From Serpula lacrymans var. lacrymans S7.9 (taxonomy: Eukaryota; Basidiomycota; Agaricomycetes; Boletales; Serpulaceae): 64,000 bases of DNA. The notes below the pieces were generated by a model. The model did not search any database. It had not been told where the DNA came from and saw only the letters and a program-made list of their open reading frames with translations. This document shows positions 8,487-21,232 of this stretch, in pieces. The stretch's first letter is position 1. The number at the start of each line of letters is the position of its first letter. The DNA lies in NCBI RefSeq assembly GCF_000218685.1, contig NW_006763300.1, positions 1,085,447 to 1,149,446 of the forward strand, read 5' to 3'. The position numbers and the translations under genes were made by a program.

Positions 8487-10475
8487 ATGACAGACTGGAC
8501 CGCAAACTCGAATGAGGCGCTGAATCTATCTCTCGGTGATTGTTTTTCTGTTCTCGTTGATTTGCCCAATTGACTAGAATCTTTATTATCGCTGCAACTT
8601 GTTTTGGAATATATTTCTATTTTCCTGGGGTTTCAAAGTACGAGCGGAGGCAGATAAACTTCTGCTAGGAGGAGAAGAGTCTTACGAAGATTTTCATCCC
8701 ACGTTCACATATCCCGTACGTTTATTCCTTTATTCCAGTATTATACCTATTATGCGGAGCATGCCCGTCTGACCTCGTTTGTACATTTAGATATACGGCG
8801 AAGATGAGAAGCTCTACGGTTACAAAGACCTTATGATAGATGTTCGTTGCTGTTTGTTTTACTACTGAGAGCTAACTAACGATCCCGGAATTCGAATTAT
8901 GCAGATGAGATTTGCATCTGGATCTCTAGTCCACTACCTATCAGTCAAATACTCAGAAAAACTGGGCTCGTCTTCAACTGTAGATGATGTGGAAGGGATA
9001 CTAAAAGAATTCATACCAGAAGGTGCGCGTTATTTTCGACGAGAATGACCATCAATTAGGTCGCTCAGCTGCGTATTCTTAATGATATTATTTATGTCAA
9101 CGTAGATTATTACACTGATGAACAAACGTTTCTCACTCGAGTGGAAGAAGATGCTGCATCTTTTGCGCCAATGGGAAAGTTGATACATTCGTATACAAGA
9201 CCGTCTCCGTCTTCGAAGTCCAAAGGCAAAAGCGTGATACGCAATGAACAGCTCAACCCTGACAGCAGGGATGTGGTTACGTACGAAGTTTATCATGTAG
9301 GTGTTGAATTCTTTCCTTTAAACAAGGGTTCCTGATCTGAGGATTGAATCAGTCAACGTGGAGTACCCCCGGTTTCAGAGAATATCATCGTCGCATGCAG
9401 CTTTTCATCCTATTGTACATTGAAGCTGGGTCTTACATTAATGAGGAGGAAGAGCCTTGGGAGTTTGTAGTCTTGTAAGTTTCGTATTGCTTCATCTCAC
9501 CGACTTTTGGAAACTTAGTTTTTTATTCGCTCTGCGCGTTAAGGTACGAGAAGCGAAAGCGGACAGGGCCCACTGGAGGTGTATCATATCATTTCATTGG
9601 GTATTCCTCGCTGTACAACTTTTATTGTTTCCCTGAGAAGGTTCGCATGAGATTGAGGTGTGATTTGGAACTATATTATGGCGTGATCACTATCTTATAC
9701 GCTATCACTCCTCTAGCCAATTTGTCATTCTCCCTCCCTATCAACGGCAGGGCCATGGATGTGAGTAGATATTTACTTTCCATTGAAATATTACTTAATG
9801 TTTGTAGCGGAGCTCTATACATCCATATACAATTATGTTGTTGCCAGTCCAAATATCGCGGAGCTCACTGTTGAAGATCCAGCTGAAGCATTTGAGGACC
9901 TTCGGGATCGAAATGATCTCAAGTTGCTCCTAGGTCACGCTCGTTTCATGGAGGAAGGTTTTGGGCCTGGCATAGTTTCCCATGGAGGAGGTCGAGTGGA
10001 AAAGAAAAAGACAAAGGCGCGGGCCACGCCAATGGGCGCCCCATCGGGGCCTGTAAAGAGGAAGGGCAAGATGGGCCCTCCGGCAGACAAACCATGGGTA
10101 GAGGGATGGAGGAAGGATCTCAAGATTGCCGGGGTAAGTTCGAGAATCCTTGAGTCCATCCACGAATGATAAACTCACTGAAATGAAAACTATAGCGTCA
10201 ATTTTATCGTCTTGTAGAAATGTTGATCCTGTTGCATCTTGACCCAGCAGATATCCGTGCTGCTCGAGCATATAGGCTTCAGGTCAAGGAGAGGTTGTAT
10301 CGTTTTAATTTCGTACGTTGTCACTGTTGTGCATAAAGTTTTTTGATATAACTTTGTGTCCCTTTTCCAGGAAATCTTAGCACAGCTAGAAAAACAAGAA
10401 CGGCAGGAAAAACTGGAAGAGACATTCCAAGGTGTCAGGGAGGATTATTTAAGGATAGTATCTATGGTTCGCTAA
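8487..10475 (+). CDS. HAT1: Type B histone acetyltransferase catalytic subunit Hat1
   Basis: Hat1 acetylates newly made histone H4 (Lys5/Lys12) before nucleosome assembly, together with an RbAp46-type WD40 partner. The model has 11 exons: 8487-8535, 8639-8715, 8791-8841, 8905-9022, 9106-9296, 9353-9474, 9544-9657, 9717-9760, 9808-10133, 10196-10312 and 10371-10475 (437 residues). The start reads MTDWTANSNEALNLSLVRAE, the family N-terminus. Further matches are YGEDEKLYGYKDL, FASGSL, TPGFREYHRRMQLF, the acetyl-CoA motif region QFVILPPYQRQGHG (exons 7/8), VEDPAEAFEDLRD and a helical C-terminus. All exons join in phase. Exon 9 carries a basic, Gly/Pro-rich insert (around GRVEKKKTK) between the catalytic core and the C-terminal helices, which looks lineage-specific. 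The gene starts about 660 bp from the old LTR and appears intact. Confidence 0.93.
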
Positions 10476-10625
10476 GTGCTTTGTATGCAATCGAATGTTT
10501 TCTTTTCCCTCGATTTCGGCCAAATAAGAAGCACTTCATCCTGCTAACAGATATTAACTCCAGAATTTCAGTTTTACACCAAAAACATGCAGGTTGCGCT
10601 GAATCCGCTCAGGACTCATCGTCAG

Positions 10626-11357
10626 CTAGGATGCAGCCCCTCCGTCGCCCGCCTCTGCACCACCTTCACCCTGGGGATCCTCGTCGTGAGCGCTTTGAGT
10701 TGTTCCATCTCCCGCACGGTCTCGTCTCTTCTTCTCCATGATTATGAACGACAAGACAACAAGGTCGATATCGAGGTTGTTAGGTTCAATCCGAAGGCAA
10801 GATTTTCTCTGACCTATGAACAAACCCTCACCTGGGAGACCTTGCATATAACGTGCAACTTCTTCTCCTGTGTCGATTTCCGTGAGCTATGATCATGCGA
10901 AATAATTAACTTGATGTTTCGCATTGGTAATGATGCCATAAACGCACGACTAGGCTATCTTTGATAGGTTTCCACCTATATTCGCGTCCATCGTTCCCCG
11001 CAAAATATCGCGACCTATAGTGTGTTAGTAGGCAGAGAGTTTCTTTCTTCGTCTTATGAAATAATAATATATTTACGAGCTAAATCTTCCCCTCCTATAC
11101 AGGAAATCTTTCACCTTCACGCTCAACTCCAGGCCCAACAGCAAGTTACTCCGCACGACAGTGGGAGACCGCACGTAATTCCAAGCAATGTCAGCTACTA
11201 TGCTGTCTTCGTCCGAATCGCCGGGACGCCGGATGCGCGAGACGTCTGGTCGACGGAACGCGTGCCCGCGATAGGTGCGTACGCGATAATGCGCGACGCC
11301 ATTTTTGGAAACCAGCACCGTACGCTCGGGATTATTGGGGACCAGAAAAAGCTCCAT
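10626..11357 (-). CDS. DUF6593 domain protein
   Basis: Three exons (11357-11101, 11014-10948, 10886-10626) give 194 residues. The pattern matches the DUF6593 family of small basidiomycete proteins: MELFLVPNNPERTVLVS near the start, YRVRT, SRIRR, VADIAWN, then FLSRYFAGNDGREYRWKP across the first splice and DSLVLTEIDTGEEVARY across the second. A hydrophobic stretch near LVVLSFIIM precedes a charged, Gly-rich low-complexity tail. The family's function is unknown. The gene lies tail-to-tail with HAT1. Confidence 0.8.
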
Positions 11358-11736
11358 GGGGTTTGAGGTGTATAGGATCGCGGGAGAAGCAAAGTGGGAA
11401 TATATGTGCTGATTGGGTCACGAACTTGAGTGCTTATATTGATCAATCCTAACAGAACCAGACAGAACACGGTCTGGCCATTCGAGTGTGGACTACTAGT
11501 TTCTTGTGCATGTTACTTCCCCCAAGCAATGGACTCTAGGCTGTCTAAAGAACCGTCGAGAATGACATATGTTTCAGTTAAATTTGGGAGATACATATAC
11601 TTCCACCTTGGAATGCAACCCGAGGCCTAGAGTCTGAGATTGGAAGTTCTAATATTACTGGCTTTCTAAACAGGTTACCAAATTTACTCGTAATATACAT
11701 TGAACCATAAGTGCCATAGACAACCAAAAGTTATAG
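11358..11736. other. Intergenic, no gene seen
   Basis: This 379-bp gap lies between the start of the DUF6593 gene and the stop of the SCAP homologue. Only a 66-codon open frame without recognisable features is present. Confidence 0.6.
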
Positions 11737-14700
11737 TCATGATGAAGATAAATAAAATAATCCAACCGTATTGCCGAACCCGGCAATCCCTTGAGACTGG
11801 CATGCAATCAAAGGTGATACTCTAGTAAATGGTATCCGAGGGTGTTCATCTTTTGCATTAGAGCTCGAGGACGATCGACGTGAGTGAACTTGCGCCTGAT
11901 CGAGCGGGTGCGTAGATGTGAAGTTGTCGCTCAGGGTGGACAATCCAGAACTCTGCATTCGTGTGAGGATTGGATCGAATATCCATAATTCCCATCGATC
12001 CAAGGCCGCAGAACTTAGACCGCATAGCGGGTTGGAAGTAGTTGTCGCCTTCACTTGCAGTTCGGTTCGAGACTTACGCCGCACGCCTAATATCTTGCCA
12101 TTCGCAACGTCCCAGCCACCCCTCTCGCATCTCGCATCGCCACACCTGACGACGACAACACTCTTCCATGGTGTGAGAGGTATGGTCGATATATTTAGAG
12201 GCCCGACAGGATGATCAGCATCGTTTTCATCACTCAATACCGGAAGTGTTAGACTGTCTGAGGGGCGCCGATGTGTATCCTTTTCTGAAGCCCTCCGGGA
12301 ATGAATACCGTGTGCTGATACAGGGAAGGCTGAAAAATCAGGATTAGAGGAATTGCTAGCGACAGACAATCTTCGAGTTCCTGAAGAGCCCCCAGAAAGA
12401 GAAGCCATGCTACTGCTCCGCGACCGTCGTCCTATTGTCAAATCTCTAGAGGAGATTTGACGAGGGATATTGCCTGCACATGAGCATCTTCTGGCATTCG
12501 GCGTGACATGTACAGTGTAAAAAAGGACGATATGACCGATAGATAGGGTAACGAGGAAGGTATCCAGTGGTAGCTCTCCACAGAATCGACATGTTTCCGA
12601 TGATATAGATGATATCCGAATTTGGCTAATGTTGCCATGTACTTCCTCCAGTATAGATATACACTCCCCCGTCCGTCCATTCCAAAGTGAGACTACTCCG
12701 GCCTCCGTGGTTACGCCAACAACGGTGCGATACTCTCCATCCAGCTTGACGCGACAGGCATGGGCTTTCGTCACTAAATCAGACGAATTACCTGCCTGGA
12801 CAAAACATGTGGATGGTGGGGATGGTTCTCCTTCGGCTAATTCTGACAGTTCTAAGGAGCCATCTGCCATAGAGAAAGCTACGAGGAGACTATCATCGCT
12901 CTGTACACGTGAGACCATGCTTTTAGTGATGAGATCCAAGCGTGTAGGAGATACGAATTCAGGGGAAGACGCAGAGCCTACTTTCCACTTTACGACGAGG
13001 CCATTTTCGTAAACGGCAACCAAGAACGCTGTTTCTGTGGCTCGTGTTGGAGAACTCGACTTTGAATACGGCTCCGACCTTGGCAGGGGTGTCGGTGAGG
13101 CCAATGGAAGGAACTGAAGCTCTACTACAGCAATGGACGTGCTTTCCAGCGTAAGATGTGGAAAGGGTTTAATAGATTTATCGTCGATAGACCATACGGC
13201 AATAGTGCCAGCACCTGTACCCACAGCACAAAACCTGCCAGCATCATCGACTGCGACTGCAGTAAGTGCGGATGCGGCTGACGATGTACTGGCTCCACGG
13301 AGCAGAACGTCAGTGGCATCGATGGATATATGCGAATAATTATCTGTGCGCCATATGACAAACTCATTTTGTAGGTCTACAGCAGCGACAATGCGCCTAT
13401 CCATGCTTGCAGCGAGGAGTTCGACATCGGTAGAAAAAGCTCTAGGTAACGTCGTGAATGAAACTTGGCTTTCAAGGGTTAGATCCATATTTACAGACGG
13501 CATATCTCCTTCCGGGCGATTACGCTGAGCCTCAAGGAGTTCAGCATCCTTCAGTAGATAAAGAAGTAAACCATATAGCGCAGTTGTCGTGAGCGCCATG
13601 GGCAAGACGACGATCTTGAGCAACCAGAGTAATGGCCTAAAGCTACGCGCTGCGGGTCTAGAGCGCGCCTTTGACTCGACTCCTCTGTCTGTCTGAGATT
13701 CGGGTTGGAACGTGACTATAGTAGGCACCTCTATTCGGAGATGTACCAGAGTATCTTCACCAGGGTTCAAAATCTTCCAGATATGCCATGCAGGAGAATT
13801 CATATCAGCCCCACTTTGATTAGTCTGTAAACGAGGTGAAGGACCACGGAGTGATGGATTTGTGTCAGCTTCACTATGAGCGGAGGGACGGGTCATCAAA
13901 TACAGTGTTGCCGTTATTGCAAGGAGCTAATATATCACTAATAAGCGGGCATTAATTGTTAGTGCTAAGAAACGTACCAAAACAAAGCTGAGGTTTTTAG
14001 TAGCGCGACCTTTGAGCAGGTTCTTGCATTTCCGGGTGAATTGCTGCCATTTCGTACCTGCTGGGGCCGAAGGTGATTCTCGAAGAGAATTCGGCATCGC
14101 GGGAGCCAAACTTGGATTTTGTCGTAAAAGTTCGTCAAGCTGAACAAAACGCGTGATTAATGGTCTTTTACTCAGCCACCGCGAAATGGAAGCATTACCT
14201 CGAGACGCTGAATATCGATCGATAACACAGCCAGAAAGAATGTATGGGCAAGAAACCAGTGTGCAACAAGCACAACGATTGCAAAAGCACAGAACTGCCG
14301 AATCGCCCCGGCTGAGAGTACAGCCATGACACCTAAGAGAGAGTTATAAGTGACGACCTTCAGTGTATTTGAAGTGCCTGCACGGCTTAGCCCTTCGGCT
14401 ATTCGCTCTTTGACGGGTAGTGTCACGGAGGTCTTTGTTACAGCATCAACCTGTTAATATCCAAGTGAGTGAGCTCCAGGAATGGAGTATCTAGGCACTG
14501 GCTTACGAGACTGAACATGTTTTCTGCTCCCACAAATACGATAACGATGGGTAACAGCCCCCTAAAGAGGAAAATCAACGATGGATTGAACATAACAGGT
14601 TTAACGCTCACATACCATGGAACCATGGTAACCTTGAACCCGACCAGAGCGCAAACGCTGAGACTAGTAATGGTACTGACGGCAATTTCAACTAGTGCGG

Positions 14701-15818
14701 TGAAAGTGAGACCGACCCGGGAGTGGACACCATCCATCCGCCTCATGGACCATGAGACATAAACAAAGAAACTTATGTATGCCAGATACAGAAAAGTGGA
14801 GATGGCAGAAAATGCAGAAGTTCTAGATGAGCTGTTATCATACTGAACGACAAATTGACTAGTCAGTATTGGCTAGCCAGACAAATATAAATAGACATAC
14901 TTCAAGGGCAATGAGTGTCGGCTCGACGGCCTCAGCAAACATGACACTTTCGGTTGTGGCATTCCCGACAATTTCTAGCCATGCATCGTGGCCAGAATTT
15001 GCTAGGCAGTCTGAATCCGGAAAGAAGAAAGTCAAAGCAAGGAACATTGCGAAATCAAACTTTGTCGAGTCGCGATCGTACGTCTCACGCCCAGCCAGAA
15101 CCATGTGAGGTGTTATGCGTAACCCATCGATCATAACCTCATTGGAAGGGGATTCCAGAGTAAGGGAGATATTCTTATCAGCGCGTAGGATTGCTTCGTC
15201 GTGATGCCAGAATGCCAAGGGACTGAGGACGAAGCAGTCGCCTTTCGGTCCTTTGAGGCAGGATAGTCCGTGTGATGATAGGCCTTCCAGAATGCGTCTT
15301 TCCAGTTGTAGAGTTGATAGTAATGTCTGGTGATTAAGAGCTCCGGTATCCTCCTCCGAATCCATATTGCTGCGCACAAGGATCCTTTCTACTCGCAAGG
15401 TTCGATCTTTACCACACCGCGCTCGGGATACCCCATCTTCGCGAAGTCGAAGCGTCTGATGTCCTTGCCAGAAGTTAAGCAGGTCACGCTGAGCATAGAC
15501 GCCTGATTGCACGTTGGCGGACAAGAAAGAGTCAAGAACAGTTGAGGTTGATACCACAAGTGAGTATGAGGGGGACGAAGAATATATTGCAAGAGCGGGA
15601 TAGAGCAGAGAGGTAATGACCAGGGATGAAATAAGGATGAGACGAATTTGGTGAGTTGCGCAGTGACTGTGGTTACATCAGACTGGTGAGGTACACGGCA
15701 AACACACCTGGAAGTGTACGTACATTCCAAAACTACGAAGAAAGAGTTCTGCGATGGTGCGAATGCGTTGTAGGATGTATGGTCCATAGGATAAAAAGCC
15801 TTGGTTGCGTTGGGACAT
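11737..15818 (-). CDS. SCP1: SREBP cleavage-activating protein homologue (SCAP/Scp1)
   Basis: SCAP escorts the membrane-bound SREBP transcription factor and senses sterol in the ER; the fungal pathway also responds to low oxygen. The model has seven exons: 15818-15724, 15666-14901, 14842-14616, 14561-14507, 14450-14199, 14139-13978 and 13926-11737 (1,248 residues). An N-terminal membrane segment (HQIRLILISSLVITSLLYPALA) is followed by a lumenal domain and then a sterol-sensing domain (about residues 290-460) with SRVGLTFTALVEIAVSTI, SLSVCALVGF, TMVPW and IVIVFVGAENMFSLV. SLPV-like LPVKERIAEGLS follows, then a further TM segment in exon 7 and a WD40 half (FCAVGTGAGTIAVWS; VVGVTTEAGVVSLWNGRTGECI). 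Ser-rich stretches interrupt the propeller. The gene is divergent from PDX1. Confidence 0.9.
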
Positions 15819-16175
15819 TGCTGAGCACAGGACGAAAGGGAGGACTAGGTGACTTCAAGTTTGCGCTGCCAATGGTTGGTATGAGCGTTGCGGACGTTGC
15901 AGAGCATTACCAGATGAAAGTCAAGAATGAAAGCAAGACCAGAGACTGAAGCGATAGATATTTCTAGTCAATACGAAGCATTTGGAAGAACAAGAGAGTT
16001 GCAAGACACTGGGAATGCGGTGACTTGCAGTCTTGATTCGAATATTACACCTTCGCGCCAAAATTCGCAGTGGAAAGCCGTCGGAGACCAAGCGGGGACT
16101 GGTCCGTGGACCACATACCGGATTCGTACGATACACAACTTTACACCCAACTTTCTCTCTCTCCTCTCTGGACAC
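15819..16175. promoter_or_regulatory. Divergent promoter region, SCAP homologue / PDX1
   Basis: These 357 bp separate two start codons that face away from each other and must hold both promoters. I see no clear TATA box. The 500-bp open frame crossing it (15927-16427) is a shadow of PDX1. Confidence 0.5.
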
Positions 16176-17398
16176 ATGAAGCACCTCGCTAAAATATCAT
16201 ATTTGGCGTCCTCTGCATCCCGCCATGGCGCTGCAGTACAAAGGAGAGGTATAAATCACTCAGTACCTGGTATCATCGTCACATACTCACCCAACTCTAG
16301 CCTTTCATGGGTCGGCACTGCGCTATGCCATTACCAACCTCCAAATGCCAGCCATGTCCCCAACGATGACCGAGGGTGGTATCTCGCAGTGGAAGAAGAA
16401 GGAGGGAGAGGAATTTTCTGCTGGTGATGTTCTCTTGGAAGTCGTGAGTAACTCACCGAAGCCGTCCTGAGTCATTCCCTTAGCTGGTGCGAATAATTCC
16501 TTGCAGGAAACAGATAAGGCTACCATCGACGTCGAGGCTCAAGATGATGGTATTATGGGGAAAATCATAGTAAGAGCTCGCGCACTGCTCACCCCAGCTT
16601 ATCTCATAAGAGTAGTTACCAGACGGTGCGAAGAACGTCCCTGTCGGCAAAGTAATTGCACTTCTTGCAGAAGAAGGTGACGACATTTCAAACCTACAAC
16701 CACCTAAAGAGGACTCCACTCCTTCCAAGAAGGAAAAAGAGCCTACACCACCACCTCCATCCAAACCCAAGCCCCAAGAGACGAAGGCACAACCTCCACT
16801 TTCGGAGCCTGCTTCAAAGTCTGCTTCAAAGCACCCAAAACATTCACGACCTTTGTTCCCTTCTGTCCTTCGCCTTCTGCAATCCAGCAATATCGAGAAT
16901 CCTGAAAGCATCAAAGGTACAGGTGTCCGTGGAATGCTAACGAAAGGGGATGTCTTGGCGCATCTTGGAAAGGCTTCGAGTCCCACTGGAACGTATAAAG
17001 AAGGAGTCAAGAAGGAAGGGAAGGCTGAGAAGAAGGAAGAGAAGGTGAATGTTGATATCTCAGCTCAGTTTCTAGTGTCAGTGTTAACACTTACAACATC
17101 AGCCCATCGACGCCGCTACATTGCGCAAAGCCCTCATATCCAATGTAATTGCACAGTCGCAAAGTAGCGCATCTGGTACGTCTATCTCTCTTACACATCA
17201 CACACCTTTTTAACTATGCACATGTCACCAGCTCAAAAAGCTCCAGTAAGCTTTGATTCCATCCTTGCATTCTATGCACCAACAGTGCGCCCTTCGACAT
17301 CAACGGAGGAAGTACTTGCCGCACCCTCGTCCCCAGAGCCACCTGTACCTTCCAAATCAAAGAACAAGGAGATGGATTTCATCAATTCTTTGTTTTAA
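16176..17398 (+). CDS. PDX1: Pyruvate dehydrogenase complex protein X (E3-binding protein)
   Basis: This protein tethers dihydrolipoamide dehydrogenase (E3) to the mitochondrial pyruvate dehydrogenase core. Six exons (16176-16248, 16301-16443, 16507-16569, 16616-17044, 17103-17175, 17232-17398) give 315 residues. The N-terminus is a likely mitochondrial presequence (MKHLAKISYLASSASRHGAAVQRR in part). A lipoyl domain follows (LQMPAMSPTMTEGGISQWKK … ETDKATIDVEAQDDG, with the lipoyl Lys in DKA), then a Pro/Lys-rich linker and a peripheral-subunit-binding domain (PSVLRLLQSSNI … GTGVRGMLTKGDVLAHL). The large catalytic acyltransferase domain of E2 is missing, which separates protein X from E2. The end MDFINSLF is short. 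Confidence 0.9.
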
Positions 17399-17622
17399 CC
17401 CTTCATCACAGAGTATGTAGCTTAAGTTGCGTCAACTACTGTATAGGGGAGGTATCAGATCCATCGAAAAGGATCTCACATTCGATAGACTTGATGGATC
17501 GGGAGTGTGATTTTTTACTTCTAAATCATGTTTTTTTACCTTGATTAATAGACCGCAATAGAAACACCATCATTTTCTGATGTGCGTATGCTATGACGCC
17601 CATCGTGATATCTCCATTCTCA

Positions 17623-19211
17623 TCAAGAAGTCTCCTCGTCCAATGCCAGACACTGGTGATAAAGCTAAATAAAGTGCAAAATATGAAGTACGAAGGAGGT
17701 GCACTCACCCGAAATTCGATAAACGAATTTGACAGCCCTCCTCTCGGCTTAGGGACAGGTACTAAGAATTGAAGGCTCAGTAGCCCTTCTTCCTCTATCC
17801 GAAGTGATGTCTTCGTGGAACTTTGAAGAGCACGTAATGTCCTAGAAATGTGACCGAAACGATAACTGACACGGCAGTTAGTACACTTTAAGATCCAACG
17901 TAAAGAAAGCTGTCGAGATCGCACCTGACAGTCAGTGGATGTGCACATTCAAAAGTCTCCAGTACTTCTCGATCATTAGGATAATCCATCTGTGCATCGT
18001 CTTGTGGTATATGTTTCGGCCACCGCAAAAGCACTTACCTCGGTGCTGCCAAATGTGCCTGACGCTTGAATCCTAAACAGAGGTTTTTCCTGAGCTCTTC
18101 CAAGCCTTGGGCCTCTTCTTACGTCTGCTGCCGGATTGGCGATGAATGTCAGCTTATCGCATGATGGATCCAGCTCTGACAAGGCGTCTCGAAGCCAAGA
18201 TGAAGACTACATTTGAGGCATAAGAAAAATGCACGCAGTGTGGACGAAAGTGCAGACCTTGAAGATAATCTTGAGCACCCTAAAAGCATTTTTAATGGCA
18301 AATGGCAAAAAGAACACCGTGCTTACAGCTGGTCTGCATCAAATGGGAGCTCGATGTTTGGTTCAGAATCAAAGGTAGTAATTTCACATGTTGTCGTGGG
18401 TCCTGTTGAATCCTCAGCGCTGATCTAGCATTTTGATCAATCCAATTTACACATGGAACATTGCGACTTACAGGAGTAGAGTCAATGGGTAGCCCGGTCC
18501 TGCGTACGACATATTCATACTGGTTCGCTTTTCGCCGCCACCAAAATAGTGGTCGATGCGATTGTGAAGTGGGACATTCGCTCCAGGACGTTGTCTATTC
18601 GGCCTGTCGCCGTCGTCACCATCATGATCTGAGCCATCTTCTGCCCGTTTCCACTTCTTGTATTTAGTCCCTGCACTTGCGGATGAGATACCGGCTGTGC
18701 CAAATATATTGAGGCATTCTATTAGAGTATTGAGCGGAATTTCGAATGCGGAGGTGGCAGAGTGGGCGTCCTTTGACAGCTCGGAACTCTGAGATGATGG
18801 TGCATGATGAATGTCCGGATTGCAATCCCACTCATCAAAGTGTTCGGGGTAGATGTAGGACGTCGCTTTATAGGTTATTTAGGGTTTATCATTTGCATGC
18901 AGTTGATAAGGACACCTTACCTAGTAGTGTTCGGGCCTCTTCGACGGCAACAGTTATCCCTCCGCTAGCACTGAGTATAACGGAAGCCCGCTAAACGCTG
19001 TGGCCGTCAAACCCAGTATAGCATTGTATCTATTTGCTTACGTTTGAAAAGTTGATGCCTCGCAGGAGCATTGCTAGATACCGCACGTCATGTACTGATG
19101 CCACGAGTACCTGGGTAAGCAATGGGAATGAGAATCGCTGTATTCATGCATAATAATCACAGGTACCTGCTTAGCTTCCTCATCAGTTCGTTGGGACGTG
19201 AGCTGTGACAT
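17623..19211 (-). CDS. rad1: Checkpoint clamp subunit Rad1 (9-1-1 complex)
   Basis: Rad1 forms the PCNA-like 9-1-1 clamp with Rad9 and Hus1 and signals DNA damage. Ten exons were placed: 19211-19167, 19110-19042, 18990-18921, 18865-18472, 18419-18327, 18279-18258, 18206-18039, 17989-17925, 17865-17709 and 17652-17623 (370 residues). The N-terminus reads VLVASVHDVRYLAMLLRGINFSN, followed by VAVEEARTLL, then SELDPSCDKLTFIA, PLFRIQASGTFGSTE, SYRFGHISRTLRALQSSTK and EEEGLLSLQFLV … FIEFRCLALDEE. Exon 6 has only 22 nt. An Asp/Gly-rich insert (around EDGSDHDGDDGD) extends a surface loop. S. cerevisiae calls the orthologue RAD17; its RAD1 is a different gene. Confidence 0.9.
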
Positions 19212-19683
19212 TTCTGTGGAAATTCCACCAGGGCGTACGCAGCTACCAACGCCACCAGTTTCAAGTTAGTGAATTCCAGTAAGTCATGATCCGATTTAGT
19301 TTGCGGGACTCACACAGACTTGCGCTCGTACCCTGAGAGCTGATCGAGATGGGAACTTGCGCCTTTGATGTAAACTAGTTCGAGTCGGTCAATTACAACT
19401 TAACAGGGACGCGAGCGGCCATAATTAAATGCGGCGCGGATGTGACATGATTCACGTGATTCGTGATGTGTCACATCAGGACTTGTACAATGATCTCAAG
19501 GGGTTAGGTTCACACAACAATACTATTAATTGCTTGCTACGGATTCTCCCTTTCCACCTAACTTGAACTCGGACTTCCAACTACTTGGGCTCCCTGGAGC
19601 TGGCTTGCTCGTAAACGCTCATCTGCAAGACCCTCAGAGCCCGGCCGTATCTTTTATTCTATATATTTCTGACATCAGTAGCA
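19212..19683. promoter_or_regulatory. Divergent promoter region, rad1 / PI-PLC-like gene
   Basis: This is the gap of 472 bp between two divergent starts. It contains a GC-rich palindromic stretch with TCACGTGATTCGTGATGTGTCACATCA-type repeats around 19440-19475 (TCACGTGA at 19452-19459 is an E-box-like palindrome). No coding sequence was found. Confidence 0.45.
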
Positions 19684-21232
19684 ATGAAGCTCACTGTGTG
19701 TAATATGACGGAGGAATCGCTCATCTGTTGCTACGAGAGCGACGCCGGAAATTGGAACCACTGCTTCTTATTGCCTCTGTGCTCGACTTCAGCTACTATC
19801 CCTTCTCGGTGTTCTTATCTGATGTTGGCTCGTCGAAGTGTAGCTTACAATCCTAGGAAACCGAGGGAAAACATATCTACTGAACCGGACAGCTTTACTA
19901 TTCGCCTGGCAATGGCATTAGGCGCTCAATGGCAGGCCATCAAAACTCCTCGGGACTGCGCCTGGCGTATTTATCGCAGCAAAGTACGTCATCACCCACA
20001 GAGCCATATTTTGATTTTGTGATGTACTCACTCTGAAGTTCAGATAACACGCAAACATCATCGGTTGTTGATCATCCCACGTCGAGACACGTCAAATTTC
20101 CTCTCAGAGATCCCTGATACCGTGCCCTTGTCGTCTTTATTATTACCTGGTGAGTCCATTCTGTTTGTACCTTTCATATTCCACGCTAAAGTCTACCTCA
20201 GGAACTCATGACACGTGAGTCAATATTTGTATACATGAGAAAGTGATTCCCTTGACACAGCTGTAGAATGGCTTTCTACGGATGGCCAGTATCACAATGC
20301 CAATCCCTCGGCACCCCATTGGATGCACAGCTTCGTGCAGGGATTCGGGTACTTGATATACGTCTTTCCATCATTGACTCTCGCCTATTGGCCTATCACG
20401 GAGCTTACCCTCAGCGAACTCCTTTTCGCGACATCCTCACAACGCTGTATGATTTCCTTAATGGACAATCCACCTGCTACGAGACTATTGTCGTTTCTAT
20501 CAAGCAAGAAGACAAAGGCGGAGAACTGTTCTCCAAACTTGTTCGTGAAGAGATCATGGCTTCCCCTGGTGGTATAGAATTATGGTACTTAGAAAATAGA
20601 ATTCCAACTTTAGGTGAGGTCCGAGGCAAGGCTGTCATGTTCAGCCGATTCGGTGGGAATGGTTTCGGATGGGATGGAGGGGCACTAGGGATTCATCCGT
20701 CTATCTGGCCAGATAGTGAAAAAGTTGGCTTTTCTTGGAATTGTCAAAATACCCTTGTTCAAACCCACGATTGGTGAGTTGATCAAAAACGTGTTGTTTT
20801 TGAGAACCAGCTAAGAGAGCTATTTCAAGGTATGCCATACCCTTGTTCCTAGCGATACCCGAGAAAGTATCTCTCTCCACTGGCATATTACTTTCATCTT
20901 CTGATAACCCGCCAATGCCAACCCTATCCATCTCGTTCTTCTCGGCTTCTTCATTTCCACTTGCCTTTCCACCTACCATAGCCCGCGGATTTGGGTGGCC
21001 TAAAGTAGGATTCGGATTTGAAGGCGTGAATGGAAGAGTAGGAAAGTGGCTATTAGATACCCTCGGAGAAAGCGTCGGAGGTCTGACCGAAAAGGGCAGC
21101 GATAGCCAGCCCAGAATCAGAGGGTGGACGTTCATGGACTTCTACGAGGATCCCATAGTGGCGGGAGTTATGCCACTGCTAATTGAGTGTAATTTTAGAG
21201 GCAGACGCAGTGGGCAGGAGGGCTGGCCATGA
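19684..21232 (+). CDS. PI-PLC X-domain phosphodiesterase-like protein
   Basis: Five exons (19684-19983, 20044-20149, 20202-20214, 20267-20773, 20830-21232) give 442 residues. The X-domain of phosphatidylinositol-specific phospholipase C begins at LPGTHDTMAFYGWP; the first catalytic His is in GTHDT. It continues with LDAQLRAGIRVLDIRLS and LLAYHGAY, which holds the second His region, then FRDILTTLYDFLN, ETIVVSIKQED and, near the end, RGWTFMDFYEDP. These match secreted and bacterial-type single-domain PI-PLCs, which lack the EF, PH and C2 modules. No signal peptide is evident; the first 100 residues are a separate region of unknown function. Exon 3 has only 13 nt and encodes the catalytic GTHDT. 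The substrate is not predictable from sequence. Confidence 0.85.

Noticed and set aside
15927..16427. 166-codon open frame over the SCAP/PDX1 promoter
   Set aside because: It overlaps PDX1 exons 1-2 in another frame; the lipoyl domain fixes the correct frame.
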